Of a DNA stretch of 64,000 nucleotides, positions 38,902 through 48,553 are shown one piece after another. Position 1 is the first letter of the stretch; each line of letters begins with the position of its first letter. The position numbers were made by a program, and so were the translations under genes. The notes beneath the pieces were generated by a model, which was not told the origin of the DNA, searched no databases, and saw nothing but the letters and a program-made list of their open reading frames with translations. This DNA comes from Rouxiella sp. S1S-2 (lineage in GTDB: Bacteria; Pseudomonadota; Gammaproteobacteria; Enterobacterales; Enterobacteriaceae), in the NCBI RefSeq assembly GCF_009208105.1, contig NZ_WFKL01000001.1:1426001-1490000 (forward strand), in the 5' to 3' direction.

Positions 38902-40170
38902 TTAACTCTCAAACATTTCGGCGCCGAGGTAAGACCCCTCTTTTGGCGCAGGCGGCACGAAGAAGATGCCTGATCCAATATGCGAGATGTATTCATTCAT
39001 GGCATCCGAAGCGCCCAGTTTAGTTTGCAGAATCTCAAACTGCGCCGGATCTTTCTGATAGCTGATAAACAGCAAGCCGGCGTTCATCATGCCCAAATTG
39101 TTGAGGCCGTCAGTATAGTTATACGAACGACGCAGCAGCTTGATGCCCGCATTATTCTCATGCGCCACCAGGCTGATGTGCGACGTTGGCGGGATAACCA
39201 GATTTCCGCTCTCATCCTTTTTAGTAAAGTCGGGCGTGTCGAACTCCTGTTTCCCACTGAGCGGGCAACCCGAGACTTTATGGCGGCCGATAACATTATT
39301 TTGGTCGCTGACCCTGTCGGTGTCCCAGTTTTCAATGCGCATTTCAATCTTGCGCACCACCTGATAGCTGCCCTGCTGCTGCCAGGCTGGACCGCCGTCG
39401 TTGATCCAAACAAACTGGTCAAAATCACTCTTTTCGGTGAGATTGCGCGTGCCGTCTTTAAAGCCAAACAGGTTGCGTGGCGTTGATTGACCTTTTCCGG
39501 CCGAGGCGCGCCCAAACCCTAATACTGACCAGCGAGTTGCCGCTGCGCCCGTCTCTTTGGCAATGCGTGCCAGATTGCGTATCGCATGGTAGGCCACCTG
39601 CGGGTCATCGGCACAGGCCTGCAGTGAGAGGTCGCCGCCGCTTAGCTCGGGCTTCATGTTGTCGCTGGGTAACTGAACCAGTTCGCGCATCAGGGCAGGT
39701 TTGTGCTGAGCAAGCCCAAAGGCATCGCCGAAGATGCGAGGGCCCAAGCCAACGGTCACCGTCAGCGAGGCCGGACCGAGGTCGAGCGCTTCGCCGGTGT
39801 CCATACCTACGCCGCTGTCGCGCGTTGGTTCAACCTGCCCAATGGTTTCGCCCTTCATAAGCTGGGCAATGGCCGAGGACCAGCGGGCCAATAAAACCTG
39901 TAAATCACGCGGATTAGTCGAGGTCATATCAAAAGTCATGTACATGATATAGCGCTGTGGAGGCGTATCGATCCCCACCTGTCCAGCCTCGCCATAAAAA
40001 GCATGCTCCTTTGATAAATCAACATTATCTTCCGGATCAGTTTGCGCCACGGCTTTAGGGTGTGCGCTGCCGACCATAGGAATGGCCAGCGCACTGGCCA
40101 TCGCTCCCTTCAATAAATGACGACGAGAAAAATTTCCGGCCTCCCTGGCCGGATTTTGTTTACTGCTCAT
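38902..40170 (-). CDS. efeB: Deferrochelatase/peroxidase EfeB
   Basis: A 422-residue periplasmic DyP-type heme protein of the EfeUOB iron-uptake system. A twin-arginine signal is clear: NFSRRHLLKGAMASALAIP, with Arg16-Arg17. The DyP signature GxxDG is seen in LFGFKDGTRNL, and the region FTKKDESGNLVIPPTSHISL with its His follows. EfeB supplies oxidised iron to EfeO and can act as a peroxidase. It is the last gene of efeUOB, starting 3 bases after the efeO stop. Confidence 0.96.
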   Translation of the reverse strand: MSSKQNPAREAGNFSRRHLLKGAMASALAIPMVGSAHPKAVAQTDPEDNVDLSKEHAFYGEAGQVGIDTPPQRYIMYMTFDMTSTNPRDLQVLLARWSSAIAQLMKGETIGQVEPTRDSGVGMDTGEALDLGPASLTVTVGLGPRIFGDAFGLAQHKPALMRELVQLPSDNMKPELSGGDLSLQACADDPQVAYHAIRNLARIAKETGAAATRWSVLGFGRASAGKGQSTPRNLFGFKDGTRNLTEKSDFDQFVWINDGGPAWQQQGSYQVVRKIEMRIENWDTDRVSDQNNVIGRHKVSGCPLSGKQEFDTPDFTKKDESGNLVIPPTSHISLVAHENNAGIKLLRRSYNYTDGLNNLGMMNAGLLFISYQKDPAQFEILQTKLGASDAMNEYISHIGSGIFFVPPAPKEGSYLGAEMFES

Positions 40171-40173
40171 TAA

Positions 40174-41400
40174 TCATGCGCCTCCGCTGGTGGCCACTTT
40201 TTCAGCGATTTTAGACAGCGGTTCCTGAAGTGCCTGAACGGTACGGCTCAGTTTTGCACCCTCGGCCGCTTTAATGTCTGCGGTGTAGTATTTGAAACCA
40301 CCGGCAACTTTCGGGTCGCGATAGGTATCAAGCAGGGTATGTACTGCGGCAAACTGGGCGGATACGCGCTGGGTCAAATCGGGATCGATTTTCTCAAGGC
40401 CCGGTTTCAGATAAGCGAACGACTGCTCTGCGCCCTCAATGTTGCCGGCGAAATCGACCAGGTCGATATGGCTGAAGGCTTCTTCTTCACCGCTGATTTT
40501 GGTGCTCTGCACTTCTTCAAGCAGATCTGCCGCGCCGTTTGCCAGGTCTACCGGCTTGTAGGTTAGGCCTTTAACCAGCGTGTCGAGCTGTTTGACGTTC
40601 TGCTGCAGTTCAGCTGAAAGTTTCTTAGTGTCTGGGGTTATTTTGCCGTTGCCGTACAGGTCACGCTCGATGGCGTGGAAGCCGTGCCAGCCCACTTTAG
40701 GGTCAAGGTTAGAGGCACGCATGTCGATCAGATAGTCGAGGTTGCCCGCATTATCGGTAGCCTTGAAGCCCGGTAGCACAAAGCCGTTCACGTCGGATTC
40801 AATGCGCTCATAGAAAGGACGGGCTTTAGAATAATCAGCCTTGGCCTTTTCCAGGTTACCTGCCTCAATGTCGGTATTCAGGCGGTTAACGGCGACCACC
40901 ATGGCATCAACCACGCCATTCACGTAGGTTGCATAACCTTTTGCGCCATCGGTCAATACGGTTGCGGTGCTGCCGGTAGGCTGTGCGGCGCTTTTACCGG
41001 TTACGGTGAAGGTGATCAACTCCTGTTTGGCACCCGGGCAATACAGCTGATAGGTGCCGCCGTCCAGCGTCAGGGTAAATTTAGCGGCAGGCAGACCCGG
41101 TGCCAGGTTCTCTTTTTCGCCCAGAATACGGTTGTCGCTCAGCAGTTCCAGCTCGGTCAGCGAAGTGGCCGTTTTATTCACCACGTTGAAGGTGATAGGA
41201 CCTGCCTTGGCGGTGTTGTGATCGAGAATACAGGTGCCACCGTCGGCACTGGTCATGGTGACGTTAACCTGCGACACGCCGTTTTTGACCGGTGCTTGCG
41301 CGGCGTCTTGAGAATAAGCATCCACAGAGAACATCAGCAGTGCGGTCAGGCATCCGGCTGTCGTCAACGCTTCTTTTCTCTTAAATGTCTTTTTAAACAT
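40174..41400 (-). CDS. efeO: Periplasmic iron-binding protein EfeO
   Basis: A 408-residue periplasmic protein with a signal peptide (about residues 1-31). The N-terminal cupredoxin-like domain (about 45-135) includes a Cys in LYCPGAKQE. The C-terminal M75 imelysin-like domain has the HxxE metal motif in GWHGFHAIERDLYG (His242/Glu245). EfeO passes iron to the permease EfeU. It lies 11 bases after efeU. Confidence 0.96.
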   Translation of the reverse strand: MFKKTFKRKEALTTAGCLTALLMFSVDAYSQDAAQAPVKNGVSQVNVTMTSADGGTCILDHNTAKAGPITFNVVNKTATSLTELELLSDNRILGEKENLAPGLPAAKFTLTLDGGTYQLYCPGAKQELITFTVTGKSAAQPTGSTATVLTDGAKGYATYVNGVVDAMVVAVNRLNTDIEAGNLEKAKADYSKARPFYERIESDVNGFVLPGFKATDNAGNLDYLIDMRASNLDPKVGWHGFHAIERDLYGNGKITPDTKKLSAELQQNVKQLDTLVKGLTYKPVDLANGAADLLEEVQSTKISGEEEAFSHIDLVDFAGNIEGAEQSFAYLKPGLEKIDPDLTQRVSAQFAAVHTLLDTYRDPKVAGGFKYYTADIKAAEGAKLSRTVQALQEPLSKIAEKVATSGGA

Positions 41401-41411
41401 TGTGCTGTCCC

Positions 41412-43004
41412 TTATTTATTATCTTGCAGAGTTGTTGGTGAATAGGATTTATGCGACATGCTTTTTTGCCGGGTTATTTTTTGCTTTGCTACGAACAGTA
41501 AAATAATGGCTAACAGCGCCAAAAAGACGGGCAAGTGATGCGCCCAAAAACGATAGGTTTCAAACGATTGCTGCTGGGCTTTTAGCTGGCTCAACGCATT
41601 GTTTTGATAAGCGTCTGCCACCTGCCAGTGACACAACGCGTCTGGCGCACTGCTGCGCACGCTAATGGTGCGCGGCGACTGCAGGCCACTGCCGGTGAGG
41701 GTGACGAAAGTCTCGGCCTGAGCGGTTGAAGAGAGCAGGGTGCCCTGAGCGGCGGTGGTGGACACCGAGCAGTTTATCGACCATTTAGCCTCATAAGGCC
41801 CGGGATGCTGGCTCGGACTTAACCCGATAGGAATGCGATTTCCATTGAGCGCCATCACTTGGTCCAGCGTGAGAACCGGTGAAGCGCCCTCTGGCACAGT
41901 GTTAAAATGCGCCATCCAATGCTGCACGCGAATTCCCTGCTCGGGGTTGCCGTGGCTATCGCTATTATGCAAGGCGATTTTCAGTGATTTTCCAGCGGAA
42001 AATTCAACCCGCAGTTCGGGCACTGTGTTATCGCCGCTGAGCAGGCTGGCACGGCCAATGACGGGCTGCTCAGCATTGCCAACAAGCGGGGCGAATTCAG
42101 GAATGTTCAGCTGCGCCTGCGGATAAAATGAGAACAGTGCAACGGCAGCCAGCGCCAAGATAGCGGCAGAGGTGAATAACGCGCGAGCAGCGACTTTAGG
42201 AGAGGGACGCAGTCTGGCAGGCCAGTAAATAAGCACGGCGACAAGAATAATATACAGTAGCCAGCCCGCCATTTCGATTTGACGCGGGTCGGTGGGAACG
42301 CCAAGCACGCCGGAAATCAATGCAGACTGCACCGTGCCTGGAGGCACTAGCCACATAAGATTGGCGACGCGGTCTTGACCTATATTGAGCCAGCCCGCCT
42401 CATGGGCGCTGCGCAGGGAGGAGATAATGAGGCCTGCGGCAACCAGGATCAGGAACATGCCGGTGTAGCGGAAGAAGCGTGCGAGATTAATGCGGATGCC
42501 GCCAACGTAAAATCCCCAGCCGATAATCACCGCCATCAGCAGTCCAACTACCGCGCCGACCGCCGCCCAAACGGCTGATTGAGCCACGGAGAAAGTTGCC
42601 AGTAAAAACACGCTGGTTTCGAAACCCTCTTTGAGCACTGCAAGAAAGGCCATGCTGGCCAATGCAAAGGCGCTCGACTGACTTATTGCCTGGGCCGCGC
42701 CGGTTTCAAGTTCTTTTTTGATGTCTTTGGCGTGGGTATTCATCCACATCACCATGCCGGTAACAAAAAAAACGGCTACCAAGCCAATCACCGCCTCCAT
42801 TGACTCCTGACTGGCCTGCGGCAGGGCGCGCTCGGTCATTTCAAGGGCCACGCCAACAATGATTGAGAGCACTACCGCCAGAAAGACGCCTACCCACATA
42901 GCCGACAGGCTTTTGCCATTTTTGCGTAAAAATGCCGCAATAATGCTGACAATAAGTGCGGCTTCAAGTCCTTCCCGCAAGGCGATAACAAATGTTGCTA
43001 ACAC
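41412..43004 (-). CDS. efeU: Ferrous iron permease EfeU (FTR1 family) with long C-terminal extension
   Basis: A 530-residue protein whose first about 280 residues are the FTR1/EfeU permease. The first REXXE iron motif is in LREGLEAAL (residues 10-14); the second reads KEGFE, a conservative Arg-to-Lys change. E. coli EfeU stops at this size. Here about 250 residues follow: a hydrophobic helix (about 285-305), a polar beta-rich, probably periplasmic domain with a Cys pair region (INCSVSTT, DALCHWQVAD), and a final helix near 490-512. No stop or frameshift lies between, so this is a natural fusion. It is the first gene of efeUOB and is preceded by a Fur-like site. Confidence 0.9.
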   Translation of the reverse strand: MLATFVIALREGLEAALIVSIIAAFLRKNGKSLSAMWVGVFLAVVLSIIVGVALEMTERALPQASQESMEAVIGLVAVFFVTGMVMWMNTHAKDIKKELETGAAQAISQSSAFALASMAFLAVLKEGFETSVFLLATFSVAQSAVWAAVGAVVGLLMAVIIGWGFYVGGIRINLARFFRYTGMFLILVAAGLIISSLRSAHEAGWLNIGQDRVANLMWLVPPGTVQSALISGVLGVPTDPRQIEMAGWLLYIILVAVLIYWPARLRPSPKVAARALFTSAAILALAAVALFSFYPQAQLNIPEFAPLVGNAEQPVIGRASLLSGDNTVPELRVEFSAGKSLKIALHNSDSHGNPEQGIRVQHWMAHFNTVPEGASPVLTLDQVMALNGNRIPIGLSPSQHPGPYEAKWSINCSVSTTAAQGTLLSSTAQAETFVTLTGSGLQSPRTISVRSSAPDALCHWQVADAYQNNALSQLKAQQQSFETYRFWAHHLPVFLALLAIILLFVAKQKITRQKSMSHKSYSPTTLQDNK

Positions 43005-43553
43005 TGCGACGGCTCCACATCATTAAATGATTCATCAAACGATAATCATTATTAGTATCACTATCATTATTGGCGTGGAAGACGGCACTCGAGACAAAAA
43101 AGTAACAAAATTCTTTAAATGAAAAAATTTGTATCAACTTGTTTTTACCGTTAAAACCGACAGCATGAAGAGGTGAATAAAAATGAAAGGAAATTGGACG
43201 AACTTATTGTTTTGATTTTATTGATAATTATTAATTAAGTGATGATTTATAAACGGTCGTTTAGTTAAATGGTGTGAGATTATGCTCATTGATAATTCAT
43301 TATCGTCGGTTAAAAAGCGTTAATGCTGAAATATTATCGACACACTTACGACCGCGGACATCGATTTTTCATGCTGTAGGCAGAGCCAATTTTTATATTC
43401 ATCAAGTCTATTGGTTGAACCTGATTTTCAGGGGAATCCCGACATATTAATAAAGCTGAGTCATGCGAAAGTCCCGATCCCATTTTTAGTGCAGAAAATT
43501 TGCCATAATCCTTCATGATCGTCTGCATCACGGAAAAATATCAGGATCTTAGA
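43005..43553. other. AT-rich divergent spacer between efeU and the MscS-type channel
   Basis: 549 bases without a convincing gene. The left edge has the Fur-box-like site. The rest is AT-rich. A 61-codon minus-strand frame (43346-43531) exists but lacks a clear ribosome-binding site or family resemblance. Confidence 0.55.
43041..43059. promoter_or_regulatory. Fur box upstream of efeUOB
   Basis: GATAATCATTATTAGTATC matches the 19-base Fur consensus at 15 positions, and an overlapping TATCATTAT repeat extends it to 43070. It lies 37 bases before the efeU start on the minus strand, where Fur would block transcription when iron is plentiful. efeUOB is Fur-repressed in E. coli, which supports the call. 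Confidence 0.75.
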
Positions 43554-44789
43554 ATGCAGGATGTTATTAACGTTTGGAACTGGGTTTATTCGAACCAGAT
43601 TACCTTCTCCCTACTGGCAATTCTGCTCATGCTGGTGGCCGGGTTTATCTCGTCGGTCATCTGCCGATTCTTTCTGCTGGGCGTTGTTCGGCGCTTTATT
43701 CTTCACACTAATAAAAATAGCGACCACCAAGATAAAGACATGCGAATCACCCGCCGGCTCGCCAACGTGGTCCCGGTGGTCACGGTTTATTTCATGTCGC
43801 AGTTGATTAATGGCTTACCCGATGCGCTGATCGAGGCCATTCGCACGCTATGTGGCGTGTTGTTTATCGTCAATATTACGATGCTTATCAATGAACTGCT
43901 CGACACGACTATTAGCGCTTACACCAAACGCCACGGCTCGAAATCCGGTTCGATTAAAGGCTATGTGCAGATTGGTAAAATCGTGGTGTCTTCTATCGCC
44001 ACGATCCTGGTGATTGCGACGCTTTCCAATAAATCGCCGGTGATTATTATATCCAGCCTGGGAGCCGTTGCTGCCGTGCTGATGCTGGTATTTCAACACA
44101 CGCTGATTTCACTGGTCGCCAATATTCAGGTCTCGTCTTCGCACGTTATTCAGCTTGGTGACTGGATAGAAATGCCGGTTTGCGGGATAAGCGGTGAAGT
44201 GACCGATATTGCCCTGCATACCATTACCGTTCGAAACTGGGACAACACGCTTTCACAGGTACCGACCAAGAATTTTATTACCGAACCTTACACCAACTGG
44301 CAGCCGATGTTTGAATCCGGCGGTCGCCGCATTAAGCGAAGCTTTTTCATCGATCAGTCCAGTATCTCTTTTGCTTCTACCGAACTGCTGGATGGACTTA
44401 AGGCCGCCGTGCCCGGAAAAATCGATAATACTGAGGCGTATCTCGAGCAGCGTTTAAGCGAGCGTTCTGACCAACAGCTGATCCATCACGGCATTACCAA
44501 TCTGGGACTTTTCCGCGGCTATGTCATGAATTATCTCAAGCAGCGCGATGACATCCGTAATGATATGTATGTCATTGTGCGCCAGTTAAGCCCCACGGCC
44601 GAAGGGTTGCCAATCGAAATATACTGTTTTACCTCAAACGTATTCTGGGCCGCGTATGAAGAGACGCAGTCTGAAATATTCGAGTTTATGTACGCGACGG
44701 CAGGCTATTTCAATCTGGGAATATTTCAGAAACCTTCGGGTATTGATGTCGCGAATACGTGGCCACAGCGGAGAAAAAGTACACTTTAA
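43554..44789 (+). CDS. MscS-family mechanosensitive channel, YbdG-like
   Basis: A 411-residue inner-membrane protein. The ATG at 43554 has AGGA eight bases upstream. Several hydrophobic helices occupy about 15-190. The conserved MscS pore and beta-domain entry is visible as ISSLGAVAAVLMLVFQHTLI followed by LGDWIEMP, EVTDIALHTITVRNWDNTLSQVPT. The C-terminal part (GGRRIKRSFFID, LRQ-type VRQLSPTAEGLPIEIYCF) matches YbdG rather than small MscS. The QHTLISLVANIQ segment differs from the KDPILGLVAGIQ of YbdG, so gating may differ. Role: release of solutes on osmotic downshock. Confidence 0.85.
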   Translation: MQDVINVWNWVYSNQITFSLLAILLMLVAGFISSVICRFFLLGVVRRFILHTNKNSDHQDKDMRITRRLANVVPVVTVYFMSQLINGLPDALIEAIRTLCGVLFIVNITMLINELLDTTISAYTKRHGSKSGSIKGYVQIGKIVVSSIATILVIATLSNKSPVIIISSLGAVAAVLMLVFQHTLISLVANIQVSSSHVIQLGDWIEMPVCGISGEVTDIALHTITVRNWDNTLSQVPTKNFITEPYTNWQPMFESGGRRIKRSFFIDQSSISFASTELLDGLKAAVPGKIDNTEAYLEQRLSERSDQQLIHHGITNLGLFRGYVMNYLKQRDDIRNDMYVIVRQLSPTAEGLPIEIYCFTSNVFWAAYEETQSEIFEFMYATAGYFNLGIFQKPSGIDVANTWPQRRKSTL

Positions 44790-44797
44790 CCTGTGTT

Positions 44798-44824
44798 CAA
44801 AAAGGCCCTCGTTAAAGAGGGCCT
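44798..44824 (-). terminator. Terminator after the cytochrome gene
   Basis: AGGCCCTC (44803-44810) pairs with GAGGGCCT (44817-44824) around a six-base loop. On the minus strand it runs into TTTTT. It lies 14 bases past the stop of the minus-strand cytochrome gene and also sits between convergent genes. Confidence 0.82.
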
Positions 44825-44837
44825 CAGCGTCATTCAA

Positions 44838-46265
44838 CTACTTTATGTTGTTCTTGGTTTTTCTGGCTCGGCGAACATACAGCCAAAGGGCCAATATCAC
44901 CACAACCGCAGCGCCTACGATAATCCCTATACGTGCAACCAGGACCAAATAAGACGCGGGGCCTCCCTGACGAACGGTCGCCACATCTTGGGCGGTAACT
45001 TTTTTGTCCGATTTCCCATAGGTCGCTATGACATAATTAGACAGTGTCGCGATTTGCTGGTCTGAAAGGTTATTTATGTCATTAGGATGATGACCAAAGC
45101 CTGGCATGAAGACTTGCCCCTCTTTGGTTGTCCTGTTAACACCGTTCAGTATCGTCGCTATTACGTTATTACTGTTCGATGAACCTGTTACTGAATTATG
45201 GAATAAGCTTGGATAATACTGGTCTTTGCTCCCTTCACCCAAAGGTTCATGGCACGATGCACAGTTGCCTTGAAATAAGCTCAGCCCTTCAAGGTTGGCA
45301 TCTTTGATAGCTTGCGAAGATTTACCGCGTAAATCATCTAAAGATGTACCGGGTGCTCCCTGATTAAAGCGGGAACCTTTATTCTCTTCTGTACTGATAG
45401 GTTTCACGGTTTTTATATACGTCGCGACCGCATTAAGATCTTCATCGCTAAGATATTGGAAACTGTGCTCTACGGCTTCACCCATGCTTCCCGCCGCCTG
45501 TGCTTTATTAGGCAGGTTTCCGGTACGAAGGTACTGGACCAGTTGCTCTTTGCTCCAACTGCCAATCCCTGACTCCTTGTCGGAGGTAATATTGGGTGCA
45601 TACCATGCCCCCACCTGGCCGCCACTCAAGAACTTACTGTTCTCTTCTTCCATCAATGGACCGCGCGGCGTATGGCAAGTACCGCAGTGTGCAGCACCCA
45701 TCACGAGGTATTTTCCGCGATTCCACGCTGCGCTTTGCGTATTGTCCGAAGCGATAGGCTTGTCATTGAGGAATAACAAATTCCAGCCCATCATCATGGT
45801 TCTGATACTCATCGGGAAAGGCAACGCGGTTTCAGGCGCAGGGGTATTGACCGGCTCAACACCGTGCATGAAATATTCATACAAGTTGTGAATATCACCG
45901 TCGGTCATAACCGAATAGGCGGTATAGGGCATTGCCGGATATAAATTAGCACCGTCTTTTCGTATACCTTTACGCACTGCATCAGCAAATTGCTGCTCAG
46001 TATAGCTTCCTATACCCGCCTGCGTGGACGGCGTAATATTACTGGCAATGATTGTGCCGACTGGAGAAATAATCTTCAGGCCGCCTGCAAAATCTTTTCC
46101 GTCTTTATTGGTATGGCATGCCGCACAGTCCGAAGCGATGGCTAGATACTTCCCTTGTTCGATGGCACGAGAGGTATCACTGTCAGCCGCGTTGGCATTT
46201 ATGGCAGATAACGAACTCACCAATAATGAAAATGTGAACGCTAAATTATAGGCATATTTGACCAT
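44838..46265 (-). CDS. Membrane-anchored tri-heme cytochrome c subunit of flavoprotein dehydrogenase
   Basis: 475 residues. A signal peptide (about 1-26) is followed by three c-type heme sites: CAACH (Cys47-His51), CGTCH (Cys194-His198) and CASCH (Cys335-His339). Each is in a separate cytochrome domain with its own Met-containing loop. One C-terminal membrane helix (about 441-463) ends in a basic tail and anchors the protein on the periplasmic face. This is the electron-transfer subunit of gluconate/sorbitol/glucose dehydrogenase complexes and passes electrons to ubiquinone. Its ATG overlaps the stop of the catalytic subunit gene (TAATG). Confidence 0.93.
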   Translation of the reverse strand: MVKYAYNLAFTFSLLVSSLSAINANAADSDTSRAIEQGKYLAIASDCAACHTNKDGKDFAGGLKIISPVGTIIASNITPSTQAGIGSYTEQQFADAVRKGIRKDGANLYPAMPYTAYSVMTDGDIHNLYEYFMHGVEPVNTPAPETALPFPMSIRTMMMGWNLLFLNDKPIASDNTQSAAWNRGKYLVMGAAHCGTCHTPRGPLMEEENSKFLSGGQVGAWYAPNITSDKESGIGSWSKEQLVQYLRTGNLPNKAQAAGSMGEAVEHSFQYLSDEDLNAVATYIKTVKPISTEENKGSRFNQGAPGTSLDDLRGKSSQAIKDANLEGLSLFQGNCASCHEPLGEGSKDQYYPSLFHNSVTGSSNSNNVIATILNGVNRTTKEGQVFMPGFGHHPNDINNLSDQQIATLSNYVIATYGKSDKKVTAQDVATVRQGGPASYLVLVARIGIIVGAAVVVILALWLYVRRARKTKNNIK

Positions 46266-47890
46266 TAGGCTTTCCCCAGCTGCAGGTGAATAGCATCAGA
46301 GGCTTTTAGTGCCAGCGCCGCCATCGTCAATGTGCTGTTACCACACCCGCCGGTGGTCATCGCTGCGCCTCCTGGAAGGAAAAGATTTTCGTGGTCGTGC
46401 GCACGACAGTCTATATCGACGACAGAATTCGCCGGGTCATTACCCATAATACAGCCACCCATGATGTGGTCACTGTTGGTATATTGTGTCGATATATCAA
46501 CCTTAGTTGCGCCTAATGCGCCAGCAAGGCGTTTGGCCGTCGGAATGGAAAATACTTGGGACCCTTTGCGGACATAGTCGCCGACATCATAATAAATATT
46601 AGGTTTCGGCAAACCTAACCAATCTTTTTTACTCGATAGCGTCAGCCTATTGTGCGCCGCAGGCATTAACTCATGCTCGATGGCTATTTCAGCCGTGCAG
46701 GCAGCCTGGCGACGAATTTCTTTATCTAACGCTTTACCCACTAAACCTTGGGCAAGGGCCGCCGTGGCACCAATACGGCTTCGGGCCATGTTATTGAAAC
46801 GGAACAATGCGCCGCAGTGTTCTGAACGGAAATCACCCTGAGAAGTTTCCATAATGCTGCTGCCCTGAACGGGACCCACACCGGTCCACGCCGGTTCAGC
46901 CAATTCAAGTTCAACCACTAATTTGGGCTGATCCATCATATTGCGTCCGACCTGGTCAGAGCTGTTGGCAACGCCGTTAGGGTTGCGCGTATCGGTAGAC
47001 ATCAGTAAAAGTTTAGGTGTTTCAATGCCATTACAGGCAACAACATAAATGGAACCGGTGACGCGATGGGTATTCTTCTCACTGTCATAATAGTGAACAG
47101 CCTGAATTTTGTTTTTTTCGCCAGTTTCTATTTTATAAGCCACGGCATTGGGCAAAATTCTGCCGCCTTTAGACTCAATTCGAGTCAAAGAGGTCGCCGC
47201 ATCGTATTTTGCACCGATTGGACAAACGGGAATGCAGTTATTATTGCCGCAACATGCCGGTCGGTCTCCGTAGGCAACACCACTGTTACGCGCCTGTGCT
47301 GACGGGAGGTTAACGAGTCCCACGGTTGCAGCAGCGTCGGTAAATCGCTGTTCGCCCGGACCAAAAGGCAGACGGCCCATTGGATAAGGTTTTGAACGAA
47401 TCGGTGGCCATTGCAGCTCGGGTTCTGAAGGGCCACACACGCCTAAAGCATATTCCGCTTTCACGTAATAAGGCTCTAACGTCGCGTAATCAAAAGCCCA
47501 GTCACGGCCTACGTTATAGAGCGATTTTAACTTCATGTCATCGGGTGTCAGACGCCAGCAAATACCGGCCCAATGCCAGGTCGCCCCGCCGGCATAACGG
47601 ACATAACCTTGTTGATAGGCACGCGCATTGGGTCCTTCCAGCTGAAGATATTCGGCGGCCTGTTCTGGGGTCGCGGACATCAAATGGGGCGCCCACGGTT
47701 TAGGAGGATACGGCGCGTTAAAGTGCAGGCGGGAAGTGGGAGGAAGATTTCGATAATTCTCGACAATTTGCCAGCGTTCTACGCGCGGTCCTGCCTCGAG
47801 CATCAGTACCGAATGACCGGCATCTAACAGTTCTTCCGCTATCAGACAACCGACAACACCCGTGCCGATTACAATTACATCTGCATTCAT
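46265..47890 (-). CDS. GMC-type FAD dehydrogenase catalytic subunit with 3Fe-4S motif
   Basis: A 541-residue flavoprotein. The N-terminal FAD-binding fold is IVIGTGVVGCLIAEELLDAG with LEAGP. A cysteine pattern C-x5-C-x3-C is present as Cys213, Cys219 and Cys223 in the stretch ACCGNNNCIPVCP. It matches the 3Fe-4S site known from the alpha subunit of bacterial FAD glucose dehydrogenase. The C-terminus has the catalytic His in SDHIMGGCIMG and GGCGNSTLT. It has no signal peptide and is probably co-exported with the Tat-type small subunit. It oxidises a sugar, polyol or aldonate in the periplasm; which one is unclear. Confidence 0.92.
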   Translation of the reverse strand: MNADVIVIGTGVVGCLIAEELLDAGHSVLMLEAGPRVERWQIVENYRNLPPTSRLHFNAPYPPKPWAPHLMSATPEQAAEYLQLEGPNARAYQQGYVRYAGGATWHWAGICWRLTPDDMKLKSLYNVGRDWAFDYATLEPYYVKAEYALGVCGPSEPELQWPPIRSKPYPMGRLPFGPGEQRFTDAAATVGLVNLPSAQARNSGVAYGDRPACCGNNNCIPVCPIGAKYDAATSLTRIESKGGRILPNAVAYKIETGEKNKIQAVHYYDSEKNTHRVTGSIYVVACNGIETPKLLLMSTDTRNPNGVANSSDQVGRNMMDQPKLVVELELAEPAWTGVGPVQGSSIMETSQGDFRSEHCGALFRFNNMARSRIGATAALAQGLVGKALDKEIRRQAACTAEIAIEHELMPAAHNRLTLSSKKDWLGLPKPNIYYDVGDYVRKGSQVFSIPTAKRLAGALGATKVDISTQYTNSDHIMGGCIMGNDPANSVVDIDCRAHDHENLFLPGGAAMTTGGCGNSTLTMAALALKASDAIHLQLGKA

Positions 47891-48004
47891 TATGTTAATC
47901 CAGCTTAAATGTGATTCCCGCGCAGTATGTGAATAAACGCGAGTATTTAATTATCAGTGAAGTAATGCGTTAATGGTTATTGTGGGGAAATAACCTTTTA
48001 TGCC

Positions 48005-48553
48005 TTAAAATTCAGGCATATCTGCAAGCGGGGGCGCATGAGATGTCCAGCCGTTAGGGCCTGAGATCGCATAGCTTGGAATAGTCATGACATCAATAGT
48101 CGGTTGATACATCAAGGCGAGTTCATAGGTGAACACTTCCGCATCCGGGGCATCAACCAGCACGCCCTTATACCAGGCCGAAATAATCTCCAGCGCCGCG
48201 ACTTTTAGAGGGCCATCCGGGATGTCTGGAAAGAAGTCTTCAACAATTTTGGCATTTTTAGCGCTGGCAATGCCCAGAAGATCAGTCACTTGCTGGGGGG
48301 TAAGCCTTTTACTCGTCTGCATTGCCGCAGCCAGTCGTAAACCCACATTTTTATCAAGTTTATGATTAACCAAGAGAGTTGATAGTTGCATAAACTGGTT
48401 GGTGTAAGAGGCATTTTGTAGACTATCAGCCCAAGCGGGTAGCGTAGGTCCTAGATAACTACTTCCAATTAGTACAACGCCACCGAGCAGAACTTTCCTT
48501 CGGGATAGGTTATATTCTGCAGGGGAGTCATCACGAATAATTTCATTACTCAT
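48005..48553 (-). CDS. Small (gamma) subunit of flavoprotein dehydrogenase, Tat signal
   Basis: 182 residues of the gluconate 2-dehydrogenase subunit 3/sorbitol dehydrogenase small-subunit type. The ATG at 48553 has GGAG nine bases upstream; the frame extends to 48631 but without support. A twin-arginine signal is seen as LSRRKVLLGGVVLIGSSYLG (Arg18-Arg19), ending near PAWA. In such complexes this subunit carries the catalytic subunit through the Tat pathway. The gene order small subunit, flavoprotein, cytochrome is that of gamma-alpha-beta dehydrogenases. Confidence 0.88.
   Translation of the reverse strand: MSNEIIRDDSPAEYNLSRRKVLLGGVVLIGSSYLGPTLPAWADSLQNASYTNQFMQLSTLLVNHKLDKNVGLRLAAAMQTSKRLTPQQVTDLLGIASAKNAKIVEDFFPDIPDGPLKVAALEIISAWYKGVLVDAPDAEVFTYELALMYQPTIDVMTIPSYAISGPNGWTSHAPPLADMPEF

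Noticed and set aside
43346..43531. 61-codon minus-strand frame in the efeU/MscS spacer
   Set aside because: The composition is plausible, but there is no good ribosome-binding site and it covers the promoter region of the channel gene; support is too weak to call.
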